A stretch of 64,000 nt of DNA from Chiayiivirga sp. GTDB taxonomy: Bacteria; Pseudomonadota; Gammaproteobacteria; Xanthomonadales; Xanthomonadaceae. Below, one piece after another: positions 50,687-59,772 of this stretch. Made by a program: the position numbers and the translations under genes. The DNA is taken from contig JALCLA010000001.1 in assembly GCA_022647565.1 (NCBI GenBank), positions 186,001-250,000 of the forward strand, in the 5' to 3' direction. Position 1 is the stretch's first letter, and the number at the start of each line of letters is the position of its first letter. Under the pieces are notes generated by a model. That model was not told the DNA's origin. It did not search any database and saw only the letters and a program-made list of their open reading frames with translations.

Positions 50687-51928
50687 TTGGAAAGCCCGAT
50701 TCCCGCTGTGCCGGTGCGCCGTGCCGCACTGGTCTTCATCTTCTTCACCGTGTTGCTCGACATCCTCGCATTCGGACTGATCATCCCGGTGCTGCCGCAC
50801 CTGCTCAAGCAGTTCGCCGGCGGTGACGTGGCCCAGGCCACGATCTGGCACGGCCTGTTCGCGACCGGCTTCATGGTGATGCAGTTCTTCATGACGCCGG
50901 TGCAGGGCGCGTTGTCGGATCGCTACGGACGCCGCCCGGTGATCCTTGTCTCCAATCTCGGCCTCGCCGTCGATTTCCTGATCATGGCGCTGGCGCAGAC
51001 TTTGCCCTTGCTGTTCATCGGTCGCCTGTTGTCGGGCATCACCTCGGCCAGCTTCAGCACCGCGAACGCCTACATCGCCGACGTGACGCCACCGGAGAAG
51101 CGTGCTGCTGCTTTCGGCAAGCTCGGCATGGCCTTCGGCCTCGGTTTCACCTTGTCGCCGGTGTTCGGGGCCTGGCTCGGGGAAACCCACCTGCGCGCGC
51201 CGTTCTACGTGGCGGCGGGTTTGTGCTTCGCGAACTTCTGCTATGGCTTGTTCGTGCTGCCTGAATCGCTGCCGCCCGAACGCCGCGCGGCGTTCGACTG
51301 GAAGCGTGCCAATCCGCTCGGTTCGCTCAAGCTGCTGCGCGGGCACCCGGAACTGTTCGCGCTGGCCAGCGTGAGCTTCCTCATGGGCCTGGCGCATCTG
51401 GTCTATCCGACCACCTTCGTGCTCTACGCCGACTACCGTTTCGGCTGGGGCCTGACCATGGTGGGCTGGACCCTGCTCATCGTCGGCGTGCTGCAGATCA
51501 TCGTGCAGGGCGGATTGATCGGACGGATCGTGAAGGCCTTGGGCGAGCGCCGCGCGCTGCTGTTCGGTTGCGGCATGGGAACGCTGGGATTCACCCTGTA
51601 CGGACTCGCGCCCACCGGCTACTGGCTTTGGGCCGCGCTTCCGATCACCGCGTTCTGGGCAGTGGCCAATCCCGCCGCGCAGGCGCTCATGACCCAGCAT
51701 GTTTCGCCGCAGGAGCAAGGCCGGCTGCAAGGCGCGATCGCGAGCCTGAACTCGATCGCCGGCATCATCGGCCCCAGCCTGTTCACCCACACCTTCGCCA
51801 TCGTGGCGCAGGCGCACGTGCACGACTTCTGGGCCGGGCTTACCTTCTGGCTGGCCGCCGGCATGGTGGGACTCGGCGGGTTCATCGCGTGGCGCAGCAC
51901 CCGCGCCGGGCATCCGATGGCGCGCTGA
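50687..51928 (+). CDS. MFS transporter, TCR/Tet-like
   Basis: A 413-residue protein with 12 hydrophobic segments. The motif A loop GALSDRYGRRPVIL and an equivalent later loop identify the drug/H+ antiporter-1 (TCR/Tet) group, and the first helix has FGLIIPVLPHLL. Start: TTG at 50687 (MESPIPAVPVRRAAL); a GTG at 50708 is an alternative. The substrate is unknown. It lies divergent from an unknown membrane-protein gene and upstream of hemP; its stop is about 50 bases before the Fur-like site. Confidence 0.85.
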   Translation: MESPIPAVPVRRAALVFIFFTVLLDILAFGLIIPVLPHLLKQFAGGDVAQATIWHGLFATGFMVMQFFMTPVQGALSDRYGRRPVILVSNLGLAVDFLIMALAQTLPLLFIGRLLSGITSASFSTANAYIADVTPPEKRAAAFGKLGMAFGLGFTLSPVFGAWLGETHLRAPFYVAAGLCFANFCYGLFVLPESLPPERRAAFDWKRANPLGSLKLLRGHPELFALASVSFLMGLAHLVYPTTFVLYADYRFGWGLTMVGWTLLIVGVLQIIVQGGLIGRIVKALGERRALLFGCGMGTLGFTLYGLAPTGYWLWAALPITAFWAVANPAAQALMTQHVSPQEQGRLQGAIASLNSIAGIIGPSLFTHTFAIVAQAHVHDFWAGLTFWLAAGMVGLGGFIAWRSTRAGHPMAR

Positions 51929-51976
51929 ATCCGGCCGACGGTGGTACTGGACACCGGGCGGGCAGTCGCGTAAAGA

Positions 51977-51991
51977 TGCGAATACGTCGCA
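51977..51991. promoter_or_regulatory. Fur-box-like palindrome upstream of hemP
   Basis: TGCGAATACGTCGCA is a 15-base dyad: bases 1-5 and 11-15 pair fully (TGCGA/TCGCA). It resembles the 7-1-7 Fur site, with a second similar site at 52755-52769. It lies 17 bases before the hemP ATG, where iron-dependent repression would be expected. This is a motif resemblance, not a demonstrated binding site. Confidence 0.55.
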
Positions 51992-52007
51992 TTTGCACGA
52001 GACCGCC

Positions 52008-52193
52008 ATGGACATCCTGACCCCATCAACCATCGATTCCGAGCGCCGGCGCGAACCCGTGGCCGAGGCGGCCGTCCCGGTCTGGCGCAGCGAGCAACTG
52101 CTGCAAGGCCAGCGCGAGCTGGTGATCCGGCATGGCGAGGCCTGGTATCGGCTACGCCACACCAGCAACGGCAAGCTGATCCTCACCAAGTGA
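52008..52193 (+). CDS. hemP: Hemin uptake protein HemP
   Basis: A 61-residue protein. The C-terminal part LLQGQRELVIRHGEAWYRLRHT followed by GKLILTK is the HemP signature (shown by known pattern). HemP is a small cytosolic regulator/uptake factor found in Fur-controlled haem loci of gammaproteobacteria. The ATG at 52008 (MDILTP) is preferred to a TTG five codons earlier. A Fur-like site is just upstream and a haem receptor gene follows two genes on. Confidence 0.9.
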   Translation: MDILTPSTIDSERRREPVAEAAVPVWRSEQLLQGQRELVIRHGEAWYRLRHTSNGKLILTK

Positions 52194-52202
52194 GGCCCAG
52201 CC

Positions 52203-52739
52203 ATGTTCGGGGCCTGCCACAGCGAAGGTTTCGACCCACCGGCTCGTGAATCCATTTGGCGTGGTTCACGCCCGTTGCGGGTGCTGCCGTGCCTGCCTGA
52301 TGCGCTGTGCGCGCTCGGGCCGGTGCTATGCCTCGACCAGGGGGGAACACTGTGCGAGGCGGGCGAGCACGCCGGCTACCGTTCGATGGACTGGCTGGCG
52401 CGCCTCTTGGCCTGCGACTCGTGGGCCCTGAGCGAGGCGTCAGCGGAAGACTTCGAACAGCTGCTGCTCTGTGGTCCCCTGGGGCGCTTGGGATTGGTGC
52501 TGCTCCCCGATACCGACTACGTGGCCTGGGACGAGCTGATCGCGCAGCTCGACGCACGCCTGCCGCGCCGGTCCTGGACGCGCCAGCCCGCGTCCACGCC
52601 GCTGCCGTGTCGCTTCGAACGACTGGCGCTGGATGGCGAACACTTGTTGCGGGTCCGGCCGGTCACGATGCTCTCGCCCTGCGGGCGTTGCCGCCTGGCC
52701 CTGTTGCGGATGCGGGCGCGTTCTGCCGGCCTGGCTTGA
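52203..52739 (+). CDS. Unknown protein within the haem-uptake locus
   Basis: A 178-residue protein starting MFGACHSEGFDPPARES, nine bases after hemP. Not recognised. It is Leu/Cys-rich, with about nine cysteines and a CxxC near the end (SPCGRCRLALLRM), and has a run LLLCGPLGRLGLVLLP. No signal peptide is evident. Its position between hemP and the haem receptor, with Fur-like sites on both sides, suggests a role in haem handling (binding, transfer or regulation), which is inference from neighbours. A CxxC could bind haem or metal. Confidence 0.6.
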   Translation: MFGACHSEGFDPPARESIWRGSRPLRVLPCLPDALCALGPVLCLDQGGTLCEAGEHAGYRSMDWLARLLACDSWALSEASAEDFEQLLLCGPLGRLGLVLLPDTDYVAWDELIAQLDARLPRRSWTRQPASTPLPCRFERLALDGEHLLRVRPVTMLSPCGRCRLALLRMRARSAGLA

Positions 52740-52754
52740 CAGTCGGTCAATTAA

Positions 52755-52769
52755 CGCGAAGCATTCGCA
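52755..52769. promoter_or_regulatory. Fur-box-like palindrome upstream of the haem receptor
   Basis: CGCGAAGCATTCGCA; its complement TGCGAATGCTTCGCG matches the site upstream of hemP at most positions (TGCGAAT-C-TCGC). It lies 71 bases before the receptor ATG. Two copies in one locus support iron control. Confidence 0.55.
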
Positions 52770-52840
52770 TTTAGCCAGCCCACCGTTCGCTCCCCCCGCG
52801 CCCGGTTTCGCCAGCCGATTTCTTCGATCCCCGGCTGGAG

Positions 52841-55087
52841 ATGCTCGTGACGCGTCGTGTGTTGGCGGTGGCAGCCGCCCTTTCCTGTTCCCCCTTTTCC
52901 TTCGCCGCCGCACCGACCAGCGGGCCGAACACGCCACAGGCGCTCGATGCCCTCGTGGTGGTGGCCAGCAAGACCGAAGAGTCGGCCGCCGAAGTCGCGG
53001 CCACCGTCTCGGTGATCGACAGCGACGAGATCGATCGGCGCAACGTACATGACATCCGCGACCTGGTGCGCTACGAGCCCGGCGTGAGCGTAAGCAACGA
53101 GGCTTCGCGCTTCGGCCTCGGAGGCTTCACGATCCGCGGGCTCGGCGGCAACCGCGTGGCGATCCAGGTCGATGGCGTTCCGGTCGCCGATGCCTTCGCC
53201 ATCGGCAGCTTCTCCAGTGCCGGCCGCGACGCCGTGGATGTCGACCTGCTCAAGCAGGTCGAGATCCTGCGCGGCCCGGCGTCGTCGCTGTACGGCAGCG
53301 ACGCGCTGGCCGGCGTGGTCGGCTTCGTCACCAAGGACGCGTCCGACTTCCTCGCGCCGGACGATCCTTTCGCCGGCCGGATCAAGATCGCGAGCCATGC
53401 CGTGGACGAGAGCCACGCCTACAGCGCGCTGGCGGCCGCGTCCGATGGGCGCTGGTCGACGCTGGCCCTGATCGGAGAACGCAAGGGCGGCGCCCGCGAC
53501 AACCAGGGTGAGATCGACGCACCCGATGCCAGTCGCACCCGACCCAATCCGCAGGACTACCGCGACCGCAGCCTGCTGGCCAAGCTGCGGCTCGATCCGG
53601 CACCGGGACAGCACTGGACCCTGACCGCCGATGCACTGCGCTCGCACGCCGAGACGCAAGTGCTCTCGGCGCGCGCCACCCAGTCCACCGGGCCGTCGCG
53701 GGTACGGGTGGATTCGCTGCGCGGTGACGATCGGCTCGATCGCGACCGCGTCAGCCTGGCCTACGAGGCCGATCTCGATACACTCTGGTCCGAGCAGTTG
53801 CGTGCGCTGGTCTTCGCCCAGAACTCCGATACCACGCAGGACACGTTCGAACAGCGCACCAACATTGCCGCGAGCGGGGCCGAGACGCGCTTCGAGCGCG
53901 AGCGCCGCTTCGGCTTCGCGCAGGACGTGCAGGGGCTGGAAGCAACCCTGGTTCGCCGTCTCGACTGGGGCCCCGAGCATCGCCTCGTTTATGGCGGGCA
54001 ATGGCAGCGCAGCGAGGTGGACCAGATTCGCGACGGACTGCAACGCAACCTCGCCACCGGCAGCGTTTCGCCCGTGATCCTCCCCGACGTGTTCCCGGTG
54101 CGTGATTTCCCTCGCTCGCGCACCACCGAAGCGGCCTTCTACCTCGAAGACCGGATGCGCTGGTTGGATGGCCGCTTCGAACTGCAACCGGGACTGCGCT
54201 GGGACCGCATCGAGCTCGATCCGCAACTGGACGCGATCTTTGCGGCCGACAACCCCGGCATCGTTCCCCAGGCGGTGGAACACCACGAGCTGTCGCCCAA
54301 GCTGGCGGCGGCCTGGCATCTGTCGCCGGCCTGGTCGGTGCACGCGCTCTGGGCCGAAGGCTTCCGCGCGCCGCCGTATAGCGACGTCAATGTCGGGTTC
54401 ACCAACCTGCAGTTCGGCTACACCGCGATCCCGAACCCGGATCTCGAGCCGGAAACCAGCCGTGGCACCGAACTGGGCCTGCGCCTGCGCGGCGAACCGG
54501 GATACATCGCGCTCTCGGTGTTCCGCACCGACTACGACGATTTCATCGAAAGCCTGATCAACGTGGGACGCAATGCACAAGGCCTGCTGGTGTTCCAGTC
54601 GCAGAACCTGGCCGAGGTCCGGATCGAGGGCGCGGAACTGCGCGCCGCGCTGGCGCTCGATGCCTGGCACCCGGCCTTGCAGGGCTGGCGCCTGAACGCG
54701 AGCCTCGCGCACGCCAGCGGCGACGACCTGAGCCACGACCAGCCGCTCGATTCGGTGGATCCGGATCGCGCCGTGCTGGGCGTGGGCTACACCAGCGCCG
54801 ACGGACACTGGGACCTGGAACTGGTGGCCAGCGGCGCGCGCCGCAAGTCGCGCGTGGCGGTGGCCGAGGTGCAGCCGTTCCTGCCTTCCGGCCATGTACT
54901 GGGCGACGCGCTGGTGCAGTGGCGCCCAAACGAACAGGTCGCGCTCAACCTCGGCATCTACAACCTGTTCGATCGGCGCGTCTGGGAGTGGGGCGATGTG
55001 CGCGGGCGTGCCGCATCCGATCCCGTCATCGACCGCTACTCCTCGCCTGGCCGCAACCTCAGCGCCAGTCTCGTCCTGAACTTCTGA
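52841..55087 (+). CDS. TonB-dependent haem/haemoglobin receptor
   Basis: A 748-residue outer-membrane receptor with a signal peptide (LAVAAALSCSPFSFA). The plug has VVVASKTEES as TonB box region, then GFTIRGLGGNRVAIQVDGVP and EILRGPASSLYGSDALAGVV. In the barrel, EGFRAPPYSD contains the FRAP box and AIPNPDLEPETS the NPDL (NPNL-type) box, both marks of haem receptors. It takes haem or haemoglobin-derived haem with TonB energy. It follows hemP and an unknown gene. The C-terminus ends LSASLVLNF, a normal barrel end. Confidence 0.9.
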   Translation: MLVTRRVLAVAAALSCSPFSFAAAPTSGPNTPQALDALVVVASKTEESAAEVAATVSVIDSDEIDRRNVHDIRDLVRYEPGVSVSNEASRFGLGGFTIRGLGGNRVAIQVDGVPVADAFAIGSFSSAGRDAVDVDLLKQVEILRGPASSLYGSDALAGVVGFVTKDASDFLAPDDPFAGRIKIASHAVDESHAYSALAAASDGRWSTLALIGERKGGARDNQGEIDAPDASRTRPNPQDYRDRSLLAKLRLDPAPGQHWTLTADALRSHAETQVLSARATQSTGPSRVRVDSLRGDDRLDRDRVSLAYEADLDTLWSEQLRALVFAQNSDTTQDTFEQRTNIAASGAETRFERERRFGFAQDVQGLEATLVRRLDWGPEHRLVYGGQWQRSEVDQIRDGLQRNLATGSVSPVILPDVFPVRDFPRSRTTEAAFYLEDRMRWLDGRFELQPGLRWDRIELDPQLDAIFAADNPGIVPQAVEHHELSPKLAAAWHLSPAWSVHALWAEGFRAPPYSDVNVGFTNLQFGYTAIPNPDLEPETSRGTELGLRLRGEPGYIALSVFRTDYDDFIESLINVGRNAQGLLVFQSQNLAEVRIEGAELRAALALDAWHPALQGWRLNASLAHASGDDLSHDQPLDSVDPDRAVLGVGYTSADGHWDLELVASGARRKSRVAVAEVQPFLPSGHVLGDALVQWRPNEQVALNLGIYNLFDRRVWEWGDVRGRAASDPVIDRYSSPGRNLSASLVLNF

Positions 55088-55100
55088 TCGGAGCCTCCTC

Positions 55101-56120
55101 ATGCGTGCCCTACTTGTGTCCTGTCTGATCCTCGTCCTCGCCGGCTGTGCTTCGACGCCGTATCGCGCCGCGGATCGCGCGCCGGACGCGGTGCCGGTCG
55201 AAACACCGGTGGCCGGCTGTGCTGCGAATGAAGCCGCGTTCGATTGCGATCGCCGCGCCATCCTCGCGATGCAGGGCGAGTTCAAGGTGGGCTTCCACTT
55301 CGACGAAACCGCGGTGCTCGCGCCCGGCTACGAGCGACGCAAGCCGCAGCGCAGCGGCGCGTTCGAGACCGTGGTGCTGATCGAGGACCGCGGCGAGCAG
55401 ATCGAACTGCAGCACCTGCTGGTGGTGGGCGACGGCCAGGTGGTCAAGCACTGGCGCCAGCTCTGGGTGCACGAAGCGCAACCGCGCTGGGGCTTCCTCG
55501 GCGACCAGCGCTTCGGACCGGCACCCACCACCGCGCCGGTTCCCGCAGCGAGCGGGGAGTGGACCCAGTACGTGTACGAAGTCAGCGACGCGCCGCGCTA
55601 CACCGGAAGCGGCCGCTGGAACCATCGCTACGGCGTCTCGACCTGGACGTCGAACCGCAGCTGGCGCCCCTTGCCGCGCCGCGAATACACCACGCGCGAC
55701 GACTACGACCTGATCAATGCCGAGAATCGCCACACCATCACGCCGCAGGGCTGGACCCACGAGCAGGACAACACCAAGGTGCGGCGTCGCGGTGGCAAGG
55801 ACGAGGTGCTGGTGCGCGAATCCGGCTTCAACGACTACCGCCGCATCAAGGGCCACGCCTTCGCTCCCGCGTATCGCTACTGGGAGCAGACGGGGGCCTT
55901 CTGGAGCGCGGTGCGCAAGCGCTGGGACGCGGCGCTGGCGTCGCCCGAGGGCCTGCGCCTGGGCTATCCGGTCGATGACGAGGCCGCGATCATGGCGATG
56001 TTCGCGGCGGCCGACGCCTATGCGGCGAGCGCCGACCTCGCGCTCGCGCAGCAAAGCCTCGATGCCTGGTTCGCGAAGTCCGTGACTCGCGCCACGGAGA
56101 CGACAGCGGCCACGCCCTGA
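55101..56120 (+). CDS. DUF6607 family lipoprotein
   Basis: A 339-residue protein with lipobox VLAGC after a short signal. Family blocks: RRAILAMQGEFKVGFHFDETAVL, HLLVVGDGQVVKHWRQLWVHE, WTQYVYEVSDAPRYTGSGRWNH, and TPQGWTHEQDNTKV. Function unknown. It follows the haem receptor by 13 bases on the same strand, so it may be co-transcribed with it. In related genomes such proteins are often found near TonB receptors; that suggests, without proof, an envelope role in iron uptake. Confidence 0.8.
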   Translation: MRALLVSCLILVLAGCASTPYRAADRAPDAVPVETPVAGCAANEAAFDCDRRAILAMQGEFKVGFHFDETAVLAPGYERRKPQRSGAFETVVLIEDRGEQIELQHLLVVGDGQVVKHWRQLWVHEAQPRWGFLGDQRFGPAPTTAPVPAASGEWTQYVYEVSDAPRYTGSGRWNHRYGVSTWTSNRSWRPLPRREYTTRDDYDLINAENRHTITPQGWTHEQDNTKVRRRGGKDEVLVRESGFNDYRRIKGHAFAPAYRYWEQTGAFWSAVRKRWDAALASPEGLRLGYPVDDEAAIMAMFAAADAYAASADLALAQQSLDAWFAKSVTRATETTAATP

Positions 56121-56212
56121 GCACAGCCGGCCTTCCCCGCTGACCGGAGATCGCACGCCGCCCTACGCCGCCGTTGGGTGCTTTGCTCTAGTGATCTGAG
56201 TAACCTGCGCGC

Positions 56213-57019
56213 ATGAACTCCGTTTCACCGGCGCGCGACTCCGACGCGGCGCGGCGCGATGCATGGCGCCCGCTGCGCTATGCCGTGCGCGTGCCGGTGC
56301 TGCTGCTGCACCTGGGCGTCGGTCTGCCGCTCACCCTGATTGCGATCAACCCGCTCACCGCGCGCTGGCGCGTGGGCGGCGAGCGGGTCGACCACAAGGC
56401 GATCCGGTGGTGGTCGAAGGGCCTGATGCGCGTGTTCGGACTGCGCGTACGGCGCGTTGGCCTGCCCTTGCCGGCGGGCGCGCTATTCGTCGCCAACCAC
56501 GTGTCGTGGATGGACATCACCTTGCTGCATGCCGAACGCGCGGTGGGTTTCGTGGCCAAGAGCGAGATCAGCCGCTGGCCGCTGATCGGCTGGCTGGCGC
56601 GGCGCGGCGGCACCATCTACCACCGCCGCGGCAGCAACGAGTCGCTGGCCGGCGTGTTGCACCTGATGGTGCAGCGCCTGCAGTCGGGCGAGGGCGTCGG
56701 CGTGTTTCCCGAAGGCGGCACCACCCCCGGCGACACCGTGCGCACCTTCCATGCGCGCATCTTCCAGGCCGCGGTGGTGGCGGAGGTGCCGGTGCAACCG
56801 GTGGCGCTGCGCTATGGCGCCGGCGGCGAGGCCCAGACCGTGATCGCATTCGCGCCACGCGAGAACTTCCTGCAGAACTTCGTGCGCGTGCTGGGCGAAC
56901 CCACGCGCGTGGCGGAAGTGCACTTCCTCGAGCCGATCGTGCCCGGTCCGGACGGTCGCCGGCGCCTGGCCGAGACCTGCCGCGAGCGCATCCTCGATGC
57001 CATGGGTCGCATCGGGTGA
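56213..57019 (+). CDS. plsC: 1-acyl-sn-glycerol-3-phosphate acyltransferase
   Basis: A 268-residue membrane protein. Catalytic motifs of the acyltransferase family: NHVSWMD (HX4D), FPEGGTTPGDT (phosphate binding), and VPVQPVALRY. One N-terminal helix (VPVLLLHLGVGLPLTLIAI) anchors it. It adds the second acyl chain to lysophosphatidate in phospholipid synthesis. Its stop overlaps the start of the next gene (GTGA). It could also be a lyso-ornithine-type acyltransferase, as the family is broad. Confidence 0.82.
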   Translation: MNSVSPARDSDAARRDAWRPLRYAVRVPVLLLHLGVGLPLTLIAINPLTARWRVGGERVDHKAIRWWSKGLMRVFGLRVRRVGLPLPAGALFVANHVSWMDITLLHAERAVGFVAKSEISRWPLIGWLARRGGTIYHRRGSNESLAGVLHLMVQRLQSGEGVGVFPEGGTTPGDTVRTFHARIFQAAVVAEVPVQPVALRYGAGGEAQTVIAFAPRENFLQNFVRVLGEPTRVAEVHFLEPIVPGPDGRRRLAETCRERILDAMGRIG

Positions 57020-58011
57020 GCCCCGATCCGCGCCAGTTCCGACCGCAGGCGCTGCTGCGCAATCCGCACGTGCAGTCGGTGCTGGCGTCCAGCCGCCTGC
57101 GCCGCCTGCTGGGCCGGCGCAAGCGCGCCGCGGTGGAAGCGGGCGCGGTGGAACACATCCTGGATTGCGGCGAGAACGTGCGACTGCAAGGCTTCCACAC
57201 CGCGCAGCAGGCCTTGCCGCGCGCGCGCGGCCTGGTGGTGCTGCTGCACGGCTGGGAAGGCAGCGTGCAGTCGAGTTACCTGTTGCACACCGGCGCACGC
57301 CTGCTGCAGGAAGGTTTCGATGTGTTTCGCCTGCACTTCCGCGACCACGGCGAGACCCACCACCTCAACGAGGATCTGTTCCATTCCTGCCGCATCGGCG
57401 AGGTGCTGGGCGCGGTGCGCGCGGTGGCCGAGCGTTTTCCGGGCTTGCCGCTGTGCGTGGCCGGCTACTCGCTCGGCGGCAACTTTGCCCTGCGCGTGGC
57501 TTTGCATGCGCCGGCCGCCGGCCTTGCCCTGCGCCACGCGGTGGCGGTGTGCCCGGCCATCAGCCCGCCGGCGGTATTGAGCGCGATCGAGCGCGCGCCC
57601 TGGTTCTACGAGCGCTACTTCATGCTGAAGTGGGCCGGTTCGCTGCGCCGCAAGCAATCGCTCTACCCGCAACGCTATGCCTTCAGCGAACCCGAGTTGC
57701 GCGCCGGCCTGCGCGACCTGACCCGCGCCATGGTCGAGCGCCACACCGATTTCGGCTCGATCGAGAACTACCTCGAGGCCTACTCCATCGCGGGTGAGCG
57801 CCTGGCGCCGCTGGCCGTGCCGGTCAGCATCCTGACTGCCGCGGATGATCCCATCATTCCGGTCGAGGATTTCCACCGCCTCGCCCTGCCGGCCCACGCC
57901 CGCCTCGACATCGCCCCGCACGGCGGCCACTGCGGCTTCATCCGCGACCTGGGCCTCGGCAGCCTGGCCGAAGACTACGTCGCGGCGCGCCTGACCGAGG
58001 CCTGCGGCTAG
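57016..58011 (+). CDS. YheT-like alpha/beta hydrolase
   Basis: A 331-residue protein starting at the GTG at 57016 that overlaps plsC. The body matches the YheT/AB-hydrolase 2 family: LRNPHVQSVLASS, VVLLHGWEGSVQSSYL, CVAGYSLGGNFALRVAL (GYSLGG nucleophile elbow, Ser), DDPIIPVEDF (Asp) and HGGHCGFI (His). This triad is complete. The coupling with plsC suggests lipid metabolism, possibly a lipase or esterase. Substrate unknown. Confidence 0.85.
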   Translation: MSPDPRQFRPQALLRNPHVQSVLASSRLRRLLGRRKRAAVEAGAVEHILDCGENVRLQGFHTAQQALPRARGLVVLLHGWEGSVQSSYLLHTGARLLQEGFDVFRLHFRDHGETHHLNEDLFHSCRIGEVLGAVRAVAERFPGLPLCVAGYSLGGNFALRVALHAPAAGLALRHAVAVCPAISPPAVLSAIERAPWFYERYFMLKWAGSLRRKQSLYPQRYAFSEPELRAGLRDLTRAMVERHTDFGSIENYLEAYSIAGERLAPLAVPVSILTAADDPIIPVEDFHRLALPAHARLDIAPHGGHCGFIRDLGLGSLAEDYVAARLTEACG

Positions 58012-58107
58012 GCCCCGGTGCGCGTGGGTACGGCGCCGCCGACCGTCCCGTTTCCCCGGCATTCCGCGTTCTCCCCATCACCCGCATTGACGTTGAGCGA
58101 GGCCGTG

Positions 58108-58911
58108 ATGAACCGTCGACGCCTGTCAAAGCTCCTCCTGGCCGCGGTGGCGGCCGGCGCGCTCGGTGCCTGCGATCCGCTCACGCGGGACCAGGGCCGC
58201 GAAAGCCTCTGGCAGGCCGAGGTCGACGTGGTCGCGCTGGCCCTGCATGCCCAGATGGCGGCGCAGGGTCGTGCAGAAGCCTTCGATTCGTTGCGAGCGC
58301 ATCGCGATGCGGTCGAAGCGCGGCTTGGCAACGGTGCCCCGACGCCGGTTCCGGCCGGGATCACCCGCGCCTGGTCCGAAGTTCGCCAGGGGGCGGACCA
58401 AATCCTTTCACATCAACAGGCGGTGCTGGGCGCGGTCGACGCCGAGCTGGCGTTCACGGCGGAATTGCCGGCGCTGCTGGTGCGCCTCGACGAGATCGGC
58501 AGGTCACTGGCCGACGGACACGAGCCCCGCAGCATCGAGCAGGTGCGACTGTTGGGCCAAAGCCAACAGCTGCTGCAGCGCATGGCAGGCCACGCCGCAC
58601 GCATCCGGGCCGGAGACGCCGACGCGATTTCGGCCGCCGATCGGTTCAATCGTGACGGCACCGTGTTGGCACGAATCCTGGGCGGCCTGCAGGACGGTGA
58701 TGCCGAACTGGGGATGGAAGCCATCACCCAGGCCGAGGCCAGCATGGCGCTGGCGCAGGTGCGGCAGTCCTACATCGGGATCCAGCCAGGGGTCGATGCC
58801 TTGCTCGCATCGGCACCCGCCTTGCTCGAAACGCACGAGGCCGCGGACAGCCTTCCCGCTGCGGTCGAATCGCTGCGCTCGGCGCTGCAGCAGGGCCGCG
58901 AACCCCGCTAA
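58108..58911 (+). CDS. Lipoprotein resembling PilJ-type sensing domain
   Basis: A 267-residue protein starting MNRRRLSKLLLAAVAAGALGAC, with a lipobox before C. Residues roughly 165-215 read QLLQRMAGHAARIRAGDADAI and then FNRDGTVLARILGGLQDGD, similar to the PilJ-type N-terminal domain of type IV pilus chemotaxis transducers, where helices with an RM motif bind ligand. An earlier region (70-120) seems to be a related but divergent copy. No signalling domain follows, so it may be a periplasmic sensor component or an orphan helical lipoprotein. Confidence 0.5.
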   Translation: MNRRRLSKLLLAAVAAGALGACDPLTRDQGRESLWQAEVDVVALALHAQMAAQGRAEAFDSLRAHRDAVEARLGNGAPTPVPAGITRAWSEVRQGADQILSHQQAVLGAVDAELAFTAELPALLVRLDEIGRSLADGHEPRSIEQVRLLGQSQQLLQRMAGHAARIRAGDADAISAADRFNRDGTVLARILGGLQDGDAELGMEAITQAEASMALAQVRQSYIGIQPGVDALLASAPALLETHEAADSLPAAVESLRSALQQGREPR

Positions 58912-59040
58912 CCAAGGATGGGTAAGGTTCGCGCGAACGCGGCGACACGACGGCGCGGGGCCTGGTGCGAAGCAGGGGCGAGCCGGCAGCCCGCGCGCGT
59001 GAATCGCGCTACAGTGGCCGCTGCATCCGGAGGATTCCCG

Positions 59041-59508
59041 ATGGCCAACGCCCGTAGCGCCTGCGATGCCCTGTTTGCCACCATGCTGCAACAGCACGAA
59101 GCCACCGAGGCCTCGGCCTGGGGCAAGCGCTGCCTCGCCTTCGAAGGCGAGCCTTTCGCCCTGATGCATCGCGATGGATTCGCGGTGCGGGTGAATGGAC
59201 GGGCACTGGTCGATGCGCTGAAGCTCGAAGGCAGCACGCCCTTCGATCCGCTCAATCCGGATGAGGCAACCATGACTCGCCCGGGCTGGGTGCGCTTGCC
59301 GGCGTTGACGTTCGGGCACTGGGAGCATTTCGCCCTTGCCGCGCTCGACGCCGCACGCGAGGCGCGCTGGAAGAACGTGTCGTGGCAGGTGCCGCCGACC
59401 GTTGCGACCCAGGTTGAAGCCGTCGCTCCTTCCAGCGCCGATTCGCTGGCCGAGCGCGCCAAGGCCGCGCTGAGCGGATCGAAGCTGAGCCTCTCCGACG
59501 ATCACTGA
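59041..59508 (+). CDS. Hypothetical protein, possibly TfoX/YjbR-like fold
   Basis: A 155-residue protein from the ATG at 59041, with GGAGG in the bases before it (59029-59033). The segment KRCLAFEGEPFALMHRDGFAVRV and the C-terminal RPGWVRLPALTFGHWEHFALAAL resemble small TfoX N-terminal or MmcQ/YjbR proteins, but I am not certain. The last 45 residues are low-complexity (Ala, Ser, Lys). Cytosolic. Neighbours give no hint; a function cannot be assigned. Confidence 0.5.
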   Translation: MANARSACDALFATMLQQHEATEASAWGKRCLAFEGEPFALMHRDGFAVRVNGRALVDALKLEGSTPFDPLNPDEATMTRPGWVRLPALTFGHWEHFALAALDAAREARWKNVSWQVPPTVATQVEAVAPSSADSLAERAKAALSGSKLSLSDDH

Positions 59509-59772
59509 GGATTTCCCGCGTGCTTGGCAGGCGGCCGGGAATGCTTCAACCGTGGCCGCTTCGCGGCCAGGGGTCGGGATGAGCGGCATCGGGGACGCGC
59601 ACTGATCCCCGCGTAGCGCCGATGGCATGAAGTGGAAGGGCGCGGGCCGGCACAGCACTGCGCAAGCCTCACGCGGCGACACCCGGCCCCGATTCCGGCG
59701 CTCGCCCGGATTGGCGGATACTGTCCGCGTCATGCGGCGAGGCCGCAACAAACCCACCGGAGTCCGGAGCAC

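Noticed and set aside
52751-55285. Open frame of 844 codons on the minus strand
   Set aside because: Antisense to the haem receptor, which has signal peptide and receptor boxes.
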